The position numbers were made by a program, and so were the translations under genes. From NCBI RefSeq assembly GCF_007993035.1, contig NZ_VOOS01000004.1, forward strand, positions 1 to 64,000: a stretch of 64,000 bases of DNA. The letters are read 5' to 3'. A model generated the notes under the pieces. The model saw nothing but the letters and a program-made list of their open reading frames with translations, was not told the DNA's origin and made no database searches. This DNA is from Vicingus serpentipes. Its GTDB lineage: Bacteria; Bacteroidota; Bacteroidia; Flavobacteriales_E; Vicingaceae. Shown here in pieces: positions 1 through 7,868 of the stretch (position 1 is the first letter of the stretch; every line of letters begins with the position of its first letter).

Positions 1-149
1 AGATATCCTGTTCCACTTGTTGGAATAGTAATTTCTGTTGAAGTGGAAGTTCCAGTATTGTCAGTTTTCCATGTTGTAATAAATTCATTTTGCGCAAATA
101 CAAAAGATATTGAAAATGTAACGAGTAATGTAAATAATAGTTTTTTCAT
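1..149 (-). CDS. BspA-like secreted surface protein, N-terminal fragment
   Basis: Partial gene: only the first 49 codons lie in the window and the rest is beyond base 1. It starts at ATG 149-147 with a clear signal peptide (MKKLLFTLLV...FVFA, cleavage before QN). The mature start reads FITTWKTDNTG followed by a Thr/Ser-rich stretch ending in TSGTGY. This opening is typical of Bacteroidota BspA-like (DUF285) leucine-rich repeat surface proteins, which often carry a T9SS sorting domain at the far end; that end is not visible here. A TAnnTTTG -7 element lies at 244-237 and an 18-bp box shared with the FG-GAP genes lies at 277-294. The family call is an inference from the N-terminus only. Confidence 0.7.
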   Translation of the reverse strand, partial: MKKLLFTLLVTFSISFVFAQNEFITTWKTDNTGTSTSTEITIPTSGTGY

Positions 150-236
150 TATGCTTAAGTTTAATTTGAGTACATTTTTGATTATTCAACTTTATTTTAA
201 AACCCATTAATAACATTGATAAAAAAATATTTGATT

Positions 237-244
237 CAAAAGTA
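237..244 (-). promoter_or_regulatory. -7 promoter element of the BspA-like gene
   Basis: On the minus strand this reads TACTTTTG, matching the Bacteroidota TAnnTTTG element, about 88 bases before the ATG. The same TACTTTTGAATCAAA sequence stands before both FG-GAP genes. Confidence 0.65.
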
Positions 245-276
245 TTTCTACTTTCCCTTAGTTGTATAATTTATAG

Positions 277-294
277 TGTGACAAAATCTTTACA
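277..294 (-). promoter_or_regulatory. Shared upstream box, copy 1
   Basis: The plus strand reads TGTGACAAAATCTTTACA, identical to boxes at 4855-4872 and 7347-7364 and close to 7869-7886. It begins 33 bases upstream of its -7 element. The ends (TGT...ACA) are inverted repeats. It is a candidate activator site; the regulator is unknown. Confidence 0.6.
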
Positions 295-688
295 CAAGGC
301 TAAAAACCTATAAATAAGGGGTTAAAATTATTTATTACTACCGTTATATGCAGCTTCAACCATTTTTAACCTATTATTATTTGTAGTAATAAATTTTATA
401 GTTTAGCTGAACCATCGCCTTTTTATTTTAAGCATTATTCTATGTAATTTGTTCTTGCAGCTCAACTCAAAAAGATAGAATTATTGTGACTAATAATGAT
501 TGTTTTTGAATTTGATAAAAGAGACCTAAAGATCATTCAAAAATAACCCATCCTCCAATTAGAATTTTGTGAGGAACTTGTACATCCTTTTAATAGAAAG
601 AAGTAAAATATCTATTCTATATTAAAAATCACAAACAAAGAAATTTTAGTGTTAATTGGACAGATGAACAGTTGATTATCAATAATAG

Positions 689-706
689 AAAAGGGTACCC
701 CCTTTT
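689..706 (-). terminator. Possible weak terminator
   Basis: An AAAAGGG / CCCTTTT stem with a 4-base loop overlaps the stop codon of the fragment at 705-962. On the minus strand it runs into a short T-rich stretch. It is weak, with a 7-bp stem. Confidence 0.3.
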
Positions 707-962
707 AAAGTTTATTTACCTTCCTTTTAAAAGTGTATTTGTCAGTATTAACTACGACAATGTATTCACCTTTTGAACCAGGCAATTCAATGTAATCAAA
801 ACCAATTTGACACGAATGATTCTGCTTATCAATCATAAGCTCACCAAGCAGATTATAAATTCTAATGCGCCTAATATTATCACTATTTTTTAATTTGATT
901 TTTAATGCCCCATAAGAAGGGTTAGGGTAAATTTCTAAATTATTGTCAGTTATTTCTTCCAT
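705..962 (-). pseudogene. Orphan T9SS type A sorting domain (gene remnant)
   Basis: This 85-codon frame is almost entirely a T9SS C-terminal sorting domain: it shows the entry motif EIYPNPSYG, then IRIYNLLGELM, GEYIVVVNT and a basic end (KRKVNKL). It has no signal peptide. An in-frame TAG lies four codons upstream of the first ATG, so nothing joins it to an exported passenger. A sorting domain without export signal and cargo cannot work in T9SS, so I read this as the 3' end of a decayed secreted-protein gene. Upstream sequence (963-1178) holds no recognisable coding remnant. Confidence 0.7.
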
Positions 963-1178
963 ACTAATAGTAAACTATCCTAAATAAAAAGAGTTAATAA
1001 TTTATTCATTATGTTAAAATATAATACAAGTTTTCTATAGGAAAAAGTATCGACTACTCAATATTCTACTTCAATCTTTAACTCTAAATTAAAAATGAGG
1101 AAACTAAACGAACATAAAATATAGATTCATGACAATCTTAATTTTAGTAATATTTACAGAACTAATTAATATTTTAAG

Positions 1179-2213
1179 TTATTGCTCAACCGATATCATT
1201 TTATGAATATCATCTTTTATAACCCCAATAAGTGTAGGCATAATTGTTTTTGGAAGCGTAATTACATCATATAACTCATTTATCATACCATCAATATGTA
1301 AATACTCTTCATATTGATTTGTTTTGATATTAAAAATTTCTAACCCACATGTAGGTTTTAGATTATTAGCTTTTATGTTATTTTCTAACTCAATATCTTT
1401 AAAAGATCTTTTTTCTCTATTTTTAGACATACCAACAACAGCATAATCACCTATAAAGTGAAGTCCTCTTAGGAATCCTGGAAAAAATGCAACTTTAACA
1501 AACTTTTTCTTTTCTTTATTAATAAAACCTAAATAACCTGTTCCAGCTTCTAACAACCACACCTGTCCATTATGAACTCTTGGTGAATGAGGAAGAGATA
1601 AACCTGAACAAATAACTTCGTTTGTTCGAACATCCATAACAATTCCACCATTATTTCTATGTTCTCGCCAACCATCTTTTTCATTAGAGGGACCAACCAT
1701 TGTTATATACGCTGCTTCTCCATTTTCCTCAGCCAACCCATTTAAATGACATCTATCTTCAGGGACAATTTCACTAATAAATGGAGGCTTCCATATCACT
1801 TTAAAACTATGGGTATCACTCACAGTTGCTAAACAATTAAACTGCGTATTTACAAAAATTGGACGGTCTTCAGCATCTACAATAATATCATGTGTATCAA
1901 TATTACCTGTTGTATAACTTAATTGGGGAATATAGAGTTTATCAATTCCTTTAAATTTTTGGTTTGGTAATAATGTATTCTCGAACCTCCAAATTTGAAA
2001 AATTGAACTCAACCACAACGTGTTATTTTTTAATGCCATACCCATGCATCTTACAAAAGTTCGCTCAGAAACATTCAGGCTTTTGTCTGCTTTCAACCCA
2101 AGTAAAAATATTTTACCGATTTCGTATGTAGTAAATCCGAGGCTACATTCGTTTTTGAATAGCCAATTTTCAAAGCCATCAGATTTCTTAAATTCATATC
2201 CATTATTACTCAT
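1179..2213 (-). CDS. DUF4915 / TIGR03032 family protein
   Basis: A 344-residue protein with the hallmarks of the TIGR03032 (DUF4915) family: LWLSSIFQIWRFEN near residue 70, HLNGLAEENGEAAYITMVG near 157, GWREHRNNGGIVMD near 183, and LPHSPRVHNGQVWLLEAGTG near 208. The length fits the family. There is no signal peptide or membrane segment, so it is probably cytoplasmic; the repeated strands suggest a beta-propeller. No biochemical role is established for the family. The ATG at 2213 lies 13 bases after the stop of the decayed gene at 2227-2637, so it could be read from the FG-GAP transcript upstream. I see no separate promoter element, and several decayed genes surround this intact one. Confidence 0.8.
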   Translation of the reverse strand: MSNNGYEFKKSDGFENWLFKNECSLGFTTYEIGKIFLLGLKADKSLNVSERTFVRCMGMALKNNTLWLSSIFQIWRFENTLLPNQKFKGIDKLYIPQLSYTTGNIDTHDIIVDAEDRPIFVNTQFNCLATVSDTHSFKVIWKPPFISEIVPEDRCHLNGLAEENGEAAYITMVGPSNEKDGWREHRNNGGIVMDVRTNEVICSGLSLPHSPRVHNGQVWLLEAGTGYLGFINKEKKKFVKVAFFPGFLRGLHFIGDYAVVGMSKNREKRSFKDIELENNIKANNLKPTCGLEIFNIKTNQYEEYLHIDGMINELYDVITLPKTIMPTLIGVIKDDIHKMISVEQ

Positions 2214-2226
2214 AGTTTTTGCAGAT

Positions 2227-2637
2227 TTAATTTACAATAATTCTAAAAGTTGCTTCTTCTGAAACAATCAAATATATACCAATTGGTAAAGAATTAATAG
2301 TTTTTGTTGATTTATATGATGTTATCAATTTTCCTTTTGTATCATATACTTCTATGTTGTTAAGTGTAAAACTAAAGTTTATGCTCCAAACTGCATCAGT
2401 GCTTTTATATATTTCACCTGGTTCAGTGCACAATACATAATATTTGTGTCACTTTTACAAGCTGTTATACATCTTACATGGGTTAATTGATCCATTATAC
2501 TGTCATCCCAATCATGATTTACAAGTGGTCCTATAGGTTCCCCCAACAGTTTTGCGATTGAACAGTATTTCTAGCGCTATTAAAAATTAGCGCTAGAAAT
2601 AACATGATCAAATATGAGCTTTTTTTAAGTTTAACAT
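2227..2637 (-). pseudogene. Decayed small T9SS secreted protein with frameshifts
   Basis: Read across three frames, this is one broken gene. ATG 2637-2635 overlaps the stop of the FG-GAP gene (TAATG) and gives MLNLKKAHI before a stop. One extra A in the A7 run (2615-2621) would join it to MLFLALIFNSARNTVQSQ, a signal peptide, followed by NCWG. At the G5 run near 2535 the frame shifts to EPIGPLVNHDWDDSIMDQ and on to ITACKSDTNIMYCALNQ. Near 2415 it shifts again to GEIYKSTDAVWSINFS (BNR-repeat-like) and a T9SS sorting domain (IEVYDTKGKLITSY ... GIYLIVSEEATFRIIVN). All three breaks are single-base losses. The product would be only about 135 residues and lacks the usual YPNP entry motif, so an internal deletion is also likely. 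Confidence 0.65.
2567..2600 (-). repeat. Perfect 13-bp inverted repeat
   Basis: ATTTCTAGCGCTA (2567-2579) and its exact complement (2588-2600) are separated by 8 A/T bases. It lies about 40 bases after the FG-GAP gene stop, inside the signal-peptide part of the decayed gene. There is no T-run after it, so it is a weak terminator candidate; it could act as an RNA-processing or 3'-end-stabilising hairpin. Confidence 0.55.
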
Positions 2638-4742
2638 TAGCTCACAATTATTTTGATTGTTTGTAATTCTGAAATTAAAAAGTACATTCCTTTAACTAAA
2701 CCATCTATCTGATCGGTTTCATCATAAGATTTTATTAGTTGACCAGTTGCTGAAAAAACCTTAACATTTTTAACCTTCTGATTCAAATAAATTACATCCC
2801 CACTATTTGATGGATTAGGAAATAAAGTAAGTGTGCTGTTCAAACTGTTTTCATAAACCCCTGTAGGACAATCTAATGCCAAGGTTATTGAATCGTTTAA
2901 AATTACACAAGATCCCGAAGGGTGAATTCCTTCAAAATATAGTGTTACTGCACCATTATTAACATCATCCAATGATGGATTATAAGAAGTTACAGCCACA
3001 GAATCATTACTAAATGTTCCTGTACCAGAACTACTCCATGCTAATTGAGTTACATTACCTTCAACTTGACCATTTAACTGTACTGGGTTGCTGTCGCAAA
3101 AAGTAGTGTCTACTCCTGCATATAAAGAGTTAGTAGCAGTATCTTTTTCACTATTTAATATATAAGAAGTACCTGCATAAGTCATAAGTTGATCGCTGTA
3201 TCCATCATAATTATAATCTCCAACAATATCTGTTACGAAATATTTATTCCCTGGCAACACAATTCCACCATGTGCTTGAACTAAATCATTAATATCAATT
3301 GAATCCAACATTTGCTCGCAATTGCCATAAACTACTTGCGAAACATTTTCACGAGAAACAGAAGTAACCAAAGTAAGTTGAAGATCTGTTGTTGTAAAAA
3401 ATACATCGTCTAATCCATCTCCATTTAAATCACCAGCAGCGCCAATATCGGTATGACTATTCTGGAATATAATTTCATTTCCATAATTACCAACTATTTC
3501 ATAATCATATATAACAGCATTAAAACTAGAATTACCATATACTGTAAAAACTGTAGATATTGTGTCAGCATCATTGGTATGACTATCAGAATTGTCTGAA
3601 AACATTATATCATCATAACCATCTCCATTCACATCACCTGGCACACTAACATCCCAGCCGAAGACCCCCCCAGTTAGCCCACCTTGAGGAACAGTTTCTT
3701 CAATTTTAAATCCATCTGTACCGTTTAACATATTATCCCAATCAATTTGATTATTTACAAAACCTGTTGGACTTCCATACATTACTTGAATTTTATTGTA
3801 AGTTTGATCTGCAACTACAAGATCAGAAATGCCATCACCATTAATATCTCCAGAAGCAAAATCTGTTCCCCACTTATATCCGTTACTGTTACCGGTAGTA
3901 TGATTGAGTATTAACCCATCGTTCAAGGTCATATTATCCAGATTCACGATTGAATCAAATCCATTATTGCTGCCAAATAGAACAAATGATGGATGTTGAA
4001 CATAGTATTCTCTATAATAATCAAATACGGCTACATCATTAATCCCATCACCGTTAAAATCATCTAACGCTACGAAATCATCTGCAAATTGATACGATGA
4101 TGGTGCTATCATATGAAATCCATCTGCTGAGTCTAGTGCTGCAGTATAGATGGTATCATTAGCAAGTTGATCTGTTCCAAATATAACAAATGCGTCACTG
4201 GTACTGACAGTAATTCTTTGTTTACGACCTATTATATCATCCTTACCATCATTATTAATATCAGTAAAAACACAATCATATGCTTTATCTATAAAAAACC
4301 CATTTGTTCCATCTATATCAGCTTGATTTGTTGTAGTTAAACCATTTTGATCACCAAAGACAACATAAGCTCTTCCATTTACATCATTACTTTTCTTTTT
4401 TTCTCCAAAAAATATGTCTGTATAACCGTCTCCATTAAAATCTAAAGACCTTGGCTTTAGTAAATCTGGTCCATTGAATTCCGTTACTCTTGGAGAAGGA
4501 ATATTAACCTGAATAGTATCTTGTGCGCTAACAGGATTTGCTAACCAGGCTGTTAATACCACTGTAGAGATGTTTACTGCATAGCTTTTTTTAAATTTTA
4601 AAATTCTTTTCTTTAAAATTTCTATTTTTCTAAGGTCTCGTAGATATTTAGTTTTAGATTGTTGAAGTGATAATCTAGTTTTTAGTCTTGTATACTTTCT
4701 CAAAATCTTTAGCCATTGAACCTTTAACTCTATTTTTTTCAT
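2637..4742 (-). CDS. FG-GAP repeat protein with T9SS sorting domain, copy A
   Basis: A 701-residue secreted protein. Residues 1-52 are a long, very basic leader (about 20 Lys/Arg), followed by a hydrophobic segment 53-72 and a VSA|QD cleavage site. Seven Asp-rich FG-GAP/VCBS-type calcium loops follow: DFNGDGYTD (101), DINNDGKDD (161), DFNGDGIND (228), DINGDGISD (299), DVNGDGYDD (370), DLNGDGLDD (438) and a variant DYNYDGYSD (509). This is consistent with one seven-bladed propeller. A PKD-like domain spans about 543-625. A type A sorting domain (LFPNPSNSGD, residue 640 on) directs T9SS export and surface anchoring. The ligand is unknown; FG-GAP proteins usually bind surfaces or polysaccharides. 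It is a tandem duplicate of the gene at 5153-7234, with a nearly identical first 75 residues. Confidence 0.85.
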   Translation of the reverse strand: MKKIELKVQWLKILRKYTRLKTRLSLQQSKTKYLRDLRKIEILKKRILKFKKSYAVNISTVVLTAWLANPVSAQDTIQVNIPSPRVTEFNGPDLLKPRSLDFNGDGYTDIFFGEKKKSNDVNGRAYVVFGDQNGLTTTNQADIDGTNGFFIDKAYDCVFTDINNDGKDDIIGRKQRITVSTSDAFVIFGTDQLANDTIYTAALDSADGFHMIAPSSYQFADDFVALDDFNGDGINDVAVFDYYREYYVQHPSFVLFGSNNGFDSIVNLDNMTLNDGLILNHTTGNSNGYKWGTDFASGDINGDGISDLVVADQTYNKIQVMYGSPTGFVNNQIDWDNMLNGTDGFKIEETVPQGGLTGGVFGWDVSVPGDVNGDGYDDIMFSDNSDSHTNDADTISTVFTVYGNSSFNAVIYDYEIVGNYGNEIIFQNSHTDIGAAGDLNGDGLDDVFFTTTDLQLTLVTSVSRENVSQVVYGNCEQMLDSIDINDLVQAHGGIVLPGNKYFVTDIVGDYNYDGYSDQLMTYAGTSYILNSEKDTATNSLYAGVDTTFCDSNPVQLNGQVEGNVTQLAWSSSGTGTFSNDSVAVTSYNPSLDDVNNGAVTLYFEGIHPSGSCVILNDSITLALDCPTGVYENSLNSTLTLFPNPSNSGDVIYLNQKVKNVKVFSATGQLIKSYDETDQIDGLVKGMYFLISELQTIKIIVS

Positions 4743-4814
4743 AATACTTTAAGTTTTAATTTAATACTTCTATTTAGTAACTGTATTTAAACATTAGCTC
4801 AAAAATGTTTGATT

Positions 4815-4822
4815 CAAAAGTA
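4815..4822 (-). promoter_or_regulatory. -7 promoter element of FG-GAP gene A
   Basis: Minus-strand TACTTTTG (TAnnTTTG) about 72 bases before the ATG at 4742, inside the duplicated spacer. Confidence 0.65.
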
Positions 4823-4854
4823 TCATACACTCCCTCCATGTTCTATTTTTATGA

Positions 4855-4872
4855 TGTGACAAAATCTTTACA
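4855..4872 (-). promoter_or_regulatory. Shared upstream box, copy 2
   Basis: TGTGACAAAATCTTTACA on the plus strand, 33 bases upstream of the -7 element at 4815-4822, identical in sequence and spacing to copies 1 and 3. Confidence 0.6.
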
Positions 4873-4961
4873 GAAACAATATTCAATTGATAATCAGCTA
4901 TTTAAAATGTAATATTATATTACACTCTTTAATTTTAATTAATTCCCATATTGAATTTCAA

Positions 4962-5153
4962 TTATTTAATTATCCAGCTTGAAATAGCTAAAAGCAAAAT
5001 TGATGAAAGAATAATATAGAAAACTAAACCAATATTAAATTGTGATCTGTTAAGGTTTATGCTAACAATACCTATTGATATTATTAATAAAACAAATAGA
5101 CAAATAATCGATATAAATGTATAAACAGATAGGAATACATTTAAGTTTAACAT
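4962..5153 (-). pseudogene. Truncated DoxX-like membrane protein (3' half, chimeric start)
   Basis: A 63-codon frame matching the C-terminal half of the DoxX-like protein at 7454-7813: both share ISIICLF, GLVFYIIL, SILLL and SSWIIK. Its first codons (ATGTTAAACTTAAA) do not belong to DoxX. They equal the sequence just after the stop of FG-GAP gene A (2637-2624), so the start is borrowed from the flank by the duplication event. Its ATG overlaps the gene B stop as TAATG. Two membrane segments remain. It might still be translated by coupling, but the N-terminal half of the fold is missing, so it is most likely non-functional. Confidence 0.75.
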
Positions 5154-7234
5154 TAACTCACAATTATTTTGATAGTTTGTGAATTTACAACAACAACATA
5201 GATTCCTTTTGCCAAACCTTCTATTTTATTGGTTTCATTATAAGATTTAATCAATTGACCAGTTGCTGAATATACTCTTACATTACTTACGGTTTGATTT
5301 AAATAAATTACATCTCCACTATTTGATGGGTTCGGAAATATACTAAGTATATTGTTTGAATCATCTTCATTTATCCCTGTAAAACAATCAAAGTTCAAGG
5401 TTATTGAATCATTGAAACTTATACATGTTCCAGACGGATGAACTCCTTCAAAATACAGTGTTACTGATCCATTATTAATGTCATCAGTTGAGGGGTTATA
5501 AGAAGTTACAGCCACTGAATCATTACTAAATGTTCCTGAACCTGAACTCATCCAACTTAATTCATTTACGTTCCCAACAATTTGCCCATTTAATTGTGCT
5601 ATATCGCCAACACAAACAGACGTATCAGCACCAGCAGAAATTGAGTACGTTGCTTCATCACTATGCAATATATATGATTTTCCAGAATAAGTAGTAAGTA
5701 GATCATTGTGTCCATCATAATTATAATCTCCAACAATATCTGTTATAATGTATTTATTCCCCGGCAACACAATTCCACCATGTTCTTGAACTAGGTAATT
5801 TACATCAATTAAACCCATAATTTGCTGACAATTGCCATAAACTACTGTTGACATATTACTTCTAGAAACATAAGGAACTGTCGGAAATCCTAAACTTTTT
5901 AATGTAAATATAACATCGTCTAATCCGTCTCCATTTAAATCGCCAGCTGCGCCAATATTGGTGTGACTATTTTTAAAAATAATTTCATTTCCATAATTAC
6001 CTGCTATGTCATTATCATATATAACAGCATTAAAACTAGAATTACCATATACTGTATAAACTGTAGATATTGTGTCAGCATCAAGGGTCCAACTATCAGA
6101 ATTGCCTGAAAATATTAAATCATCATAACCATCTCCATTCACATCTCCTGGCACACAAACCTCTTGGGCGAATAAGCCAGTTAGCCCACCTTGATTAATA
6201 GTTTCTTCAATTCTAAATCCATCAGTACCGTTGAACATATTATCCCAATCAATTTGATTATTTGTAAAACCTGTTGGACTTCCATACATTACTTCAATTT
6301 TATTGTAAGGTTCATTTGCAACTACAATATCAGAACTGCCGTCACCATTAATATCTCCAGAAGCAAAACTTGTCCCCCAATAAGTTCCTTGACCTGAGGT
6401 AGGATTTAGTATCAACCCATCGTTCACTGTCATATTATCCAAATTCACGATTGAATCAAATCCATTATTGCTGCCAAATAGAACAAATGAAGTATGTTGA
6501 ACATAGTATTGTCTGTGATAATCAAATACAGCTACATCATTAATCCCATCACCGTTAAAATCATCTAATGCTAAGAAATCATTTGCAAAACCATATGACG
6601 AAGGAGCAATCATATGAAATCCATCTGCTGAGTCTAGTGTTGCAGTATAGATAGTATCATTAGCAAGTTGATTTTTTCCAAATATTACAAATGCGTCACT
6701 GTTACCGACAGTAATTCTGTTTTTACGACCTATTATATCATCTTTACCATCATTATTAATATCAGCAAAAACACAATCATATGCTTTATCTATAACAAAC
6801 CCATTTGTCCCATCTATATCGGCTTGATTTGTTGTAGTTAAACCATTTTGATCACCAAAAACAACATAACCTCTAGCGTTATTCCCTGTAGAGCTACCAA
6901 AAAATATGTCTGTATAACCGTCTCCATTAAAATCTAAAGATCTTGGATGTCGGAAATCTGGACCACTGAATTCCGTTACTCTTGGAGACGGAACATTAAC
7001 CTGAATAGTATCTTGTGCGCTAACAGGATTTGCTAACCAAGCAGTTAATACCACTGTAGAGATGTTTACTGCATAGCTTTTTTTAAATTTTAAAATTCTT
7101 TTCTTTAAAATTTCTATTTTTCTAAGGTCTCGTAGATATTTAGTTTTAGATTGTTGAAGTGATAATCTAGTTTTTAGTCTTGCATACTTTCTCAAGATCT
7201 TTAGCCATTGAACCTTTAACTCTATTTTTTTCAT
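5153..7234 (-). CDS. FG-GAP repeat protein with T9SS sorting domain, copy B
   Basis: A 693-residue paralogue of the gene at 2637-4742. The basic 52-residue leader and signal segment are the same except for a T/A change at residue 18. Seven Asp-rich calcium loops occur in the same order (for example DFNGDGYTD, DINNDGKDD, DINGDGSSD, DLNGDGLDD, DYNYDGHND). A PKD-like domain is followed by a sorting domain starting IFPNPSNSGD and ending KIIVS. Differences from copy A cluster in loops between blades, for example in the stretches after FG-GAP loops 1, 4 and 5, which may change what is bound. The stop overlaps the start of the DoxX remnant (TAATG). It is predicted to be exported by Sec and T9SS to the cell surface. 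Confidence 0.85.
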   Translation of the reverse strand: MKKIELKVQWLKILRKYARLKTRLSLQQSKTKYLRDLRKIEILKKRILKFKKSYAVNISTVVLTAWLANPVSAQDTIQVNVPSPRVTEFSGPDFRHPRSLDFNGDGYTDIFFGSSTGNNARGYVVFGDQNGLTTTNQADIDGTNGFVIDKAYDCVFADINNDGKDDIIGRKNRITVGNSDAFVIFGKNQLANDTIYTATLDSADGFHMIAPSSYGFANDFLALDDFNGDGINDVAVFDYHRQYYVQHTSFVLFGSNNGFDSIVNLDNMTVNDGLILNPTSGQGTYWGTSFASGDINGDGSSDIVVANEPYNKIEVMYGSPTGFTNNQIDWDNMFNGTDGFRIEETINQGGLTGLFAQEVCVPGDVNGDGYDDLIFSGNSDSWTLDADTISTVYTVYGNSSFNAVIYDNDIAGNYGNEIIFKNSHTNIGAAGDLNGDGLDDVIFTLKSLGFPTVPYVSRSNMSTVVYGNCQQIMGLIDVNYLVQEHGGIVLPGNKYIITDIVGDYNYDGHNDLLTTYSGKSYILHSDEATYSISAGADTSVCVGDIAQLNGQIVGNVNELSWMSSGSGTFSNDSVAVTSYNPSTDDINNGSVTLYFEGVHPSGTCISFNDSITLNFDCFTGINEDDSNNILSIFPNPSNSGDVIYLNQTVSNVRVYSATGQLIKSYNETNKIEGLAKGIYVVVVNSQTIKIIVS

Positions 7235-7306
7235 AATACTTTAGTTTTAATTTAATGCTTCTATTTAGTAACTGTATTTATAACATTAGCTCAACAATGT
7301 TTGATT

Positions 7307-7314
7307 CAAAAGTA
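7307..7314 (-). promoter_or_regulatory. -7 promoter element of FG-GAP gene B
   Basis: Minus-strand TACTTTTG, 72 bases before the ATG at 7234, same setting as for gene A. Confidence 0.65.
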
Positions 7315-7346
7315 TCATACACTCCCCCCATGTTCTATTTTCATGA

Positions 7347-7364
7347 TGTGACAAAATCTTTACA
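7347..7364 (-). promoter_or_regulatory. Shared upstream box, copy 3
   Basis: TGTGACAAAATCTTTACA on the plus strand, 33 bases upstream of the -7 element at 7307-7314. Confidence 0.6.
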
Positions 7365-7453
7365 GAAACAATATTCAATTGATAATCAGCTATTTAAGAT
7401 GTAACATTATGTTACACTCTTTAATTTTAATTAATTCCCATATTGAATTTCAA

Positions 7454-7813
7454 TTATTTAATTATCCAGCTTGAAATAATTAAAAGCAAAATTGATAAAA
7501 GAATAATATAGAAAACCAAACCAAGATTATACTCAGATCTATAAAGGGTGATACCTATTATGCCTACTGTCTGAATTAATAAAAAAAATAAGCAAATTAT
7601 TGATATATAAGGATAAGTATCGAGGTATAATGGAAGCACAGCAAAAACACTGCTAATTATCTCAATAACACCTATTAGTTCAGTAAAATTTGACTTAATA
7701 TTACTAACCCATAACCCAAAAAAGATTTCAAGCTTGTGCTTTGGATATATTAGTTTTAGTAATCCAACAACAAAATATGCCAACAACATTATTAGGTTTA
7801 TACTTTCCATCAA
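7454..7813 (-). CDS. DoxX-like small membrane protein
   Basis: A 119-residue protein with four predicted membrane segments (about residues 5-20, 43-62, 67-87 and 95-117). The first helix is followed by a KLIYPKHKLEIFFG stretch and a GVIEI motif in helix 2, as in the DoxX-like (PF13564) family. These are short inner-membrane proteins of mostly unknown role, some linked to redox or quinone functions. A -7 element lies only 16 bases before the ATG, and a diverged copy of the shared box stands at 7869-7886. It lies upstream of FG-GAP gene B in the same direction, but gene B has its own promoter. It is the intact parent of the truncated copy at 4962-5153. Confidence 0.65.
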   Translation of the reverse strand: MMESINLIMLLAYFVVGLLKLIYPKHKLEIFFGLWVSNIKSNFTELIGVIEIISSVFAVLPLYLDTYPYISIICLFFLLIQTVGIIGITLYRSEYNLGLVFYIILLSILLLIISSWIIK

Positions 7814-7829
7814 TTATTTTCAATTGACT

Positions 7830-7837
7830 CAAAAGTA
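7830..7837 (-). promoter_or_regulatory. -7 promoter element of the DoxX-like gene
   Basis: Minus-strand TACTTTTG, 16 bases before the ATG at 7813, giving a very short leader. Confidence 0.55.
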
Positions 7838-7868
7838 AAATTAGGGGGCGGGTACTCCTAAAAATTAA

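Larger units (their letters stand above)
150..704. other. Non-coding stretch of about 550 bp
   Basis: Apart from the promoter and box of the BspA-like gene (237-294) I see no gene here. It is strongly AT-rich and stops interrupt every frame. A short hairpin at 689-706 overlaps the stop codon of the next minus-strand fragment. With the decayed genes beside it, this looks like eroded accessory DNA. Confidence 0.5.
2623..7630. repeat. Tandem duplication of about 2.5 kb
   Basis: Two direct copies: about 2623-5138 and about 5139-7630. Each holds, in minus-strand order, the 3' half of a DoxX-like gene, a spacer of about 219 bp with the same box and promoter, an FG-GAP/T9SS gene, and about 14 bases of its 3' flank. 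The joint near 5139 is where the flank is fused to mid-DoxX sequence. The 5' ends and promoters of the two genes are nearly identical, while the middle parts have diverged more. Confidence 0.8.
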
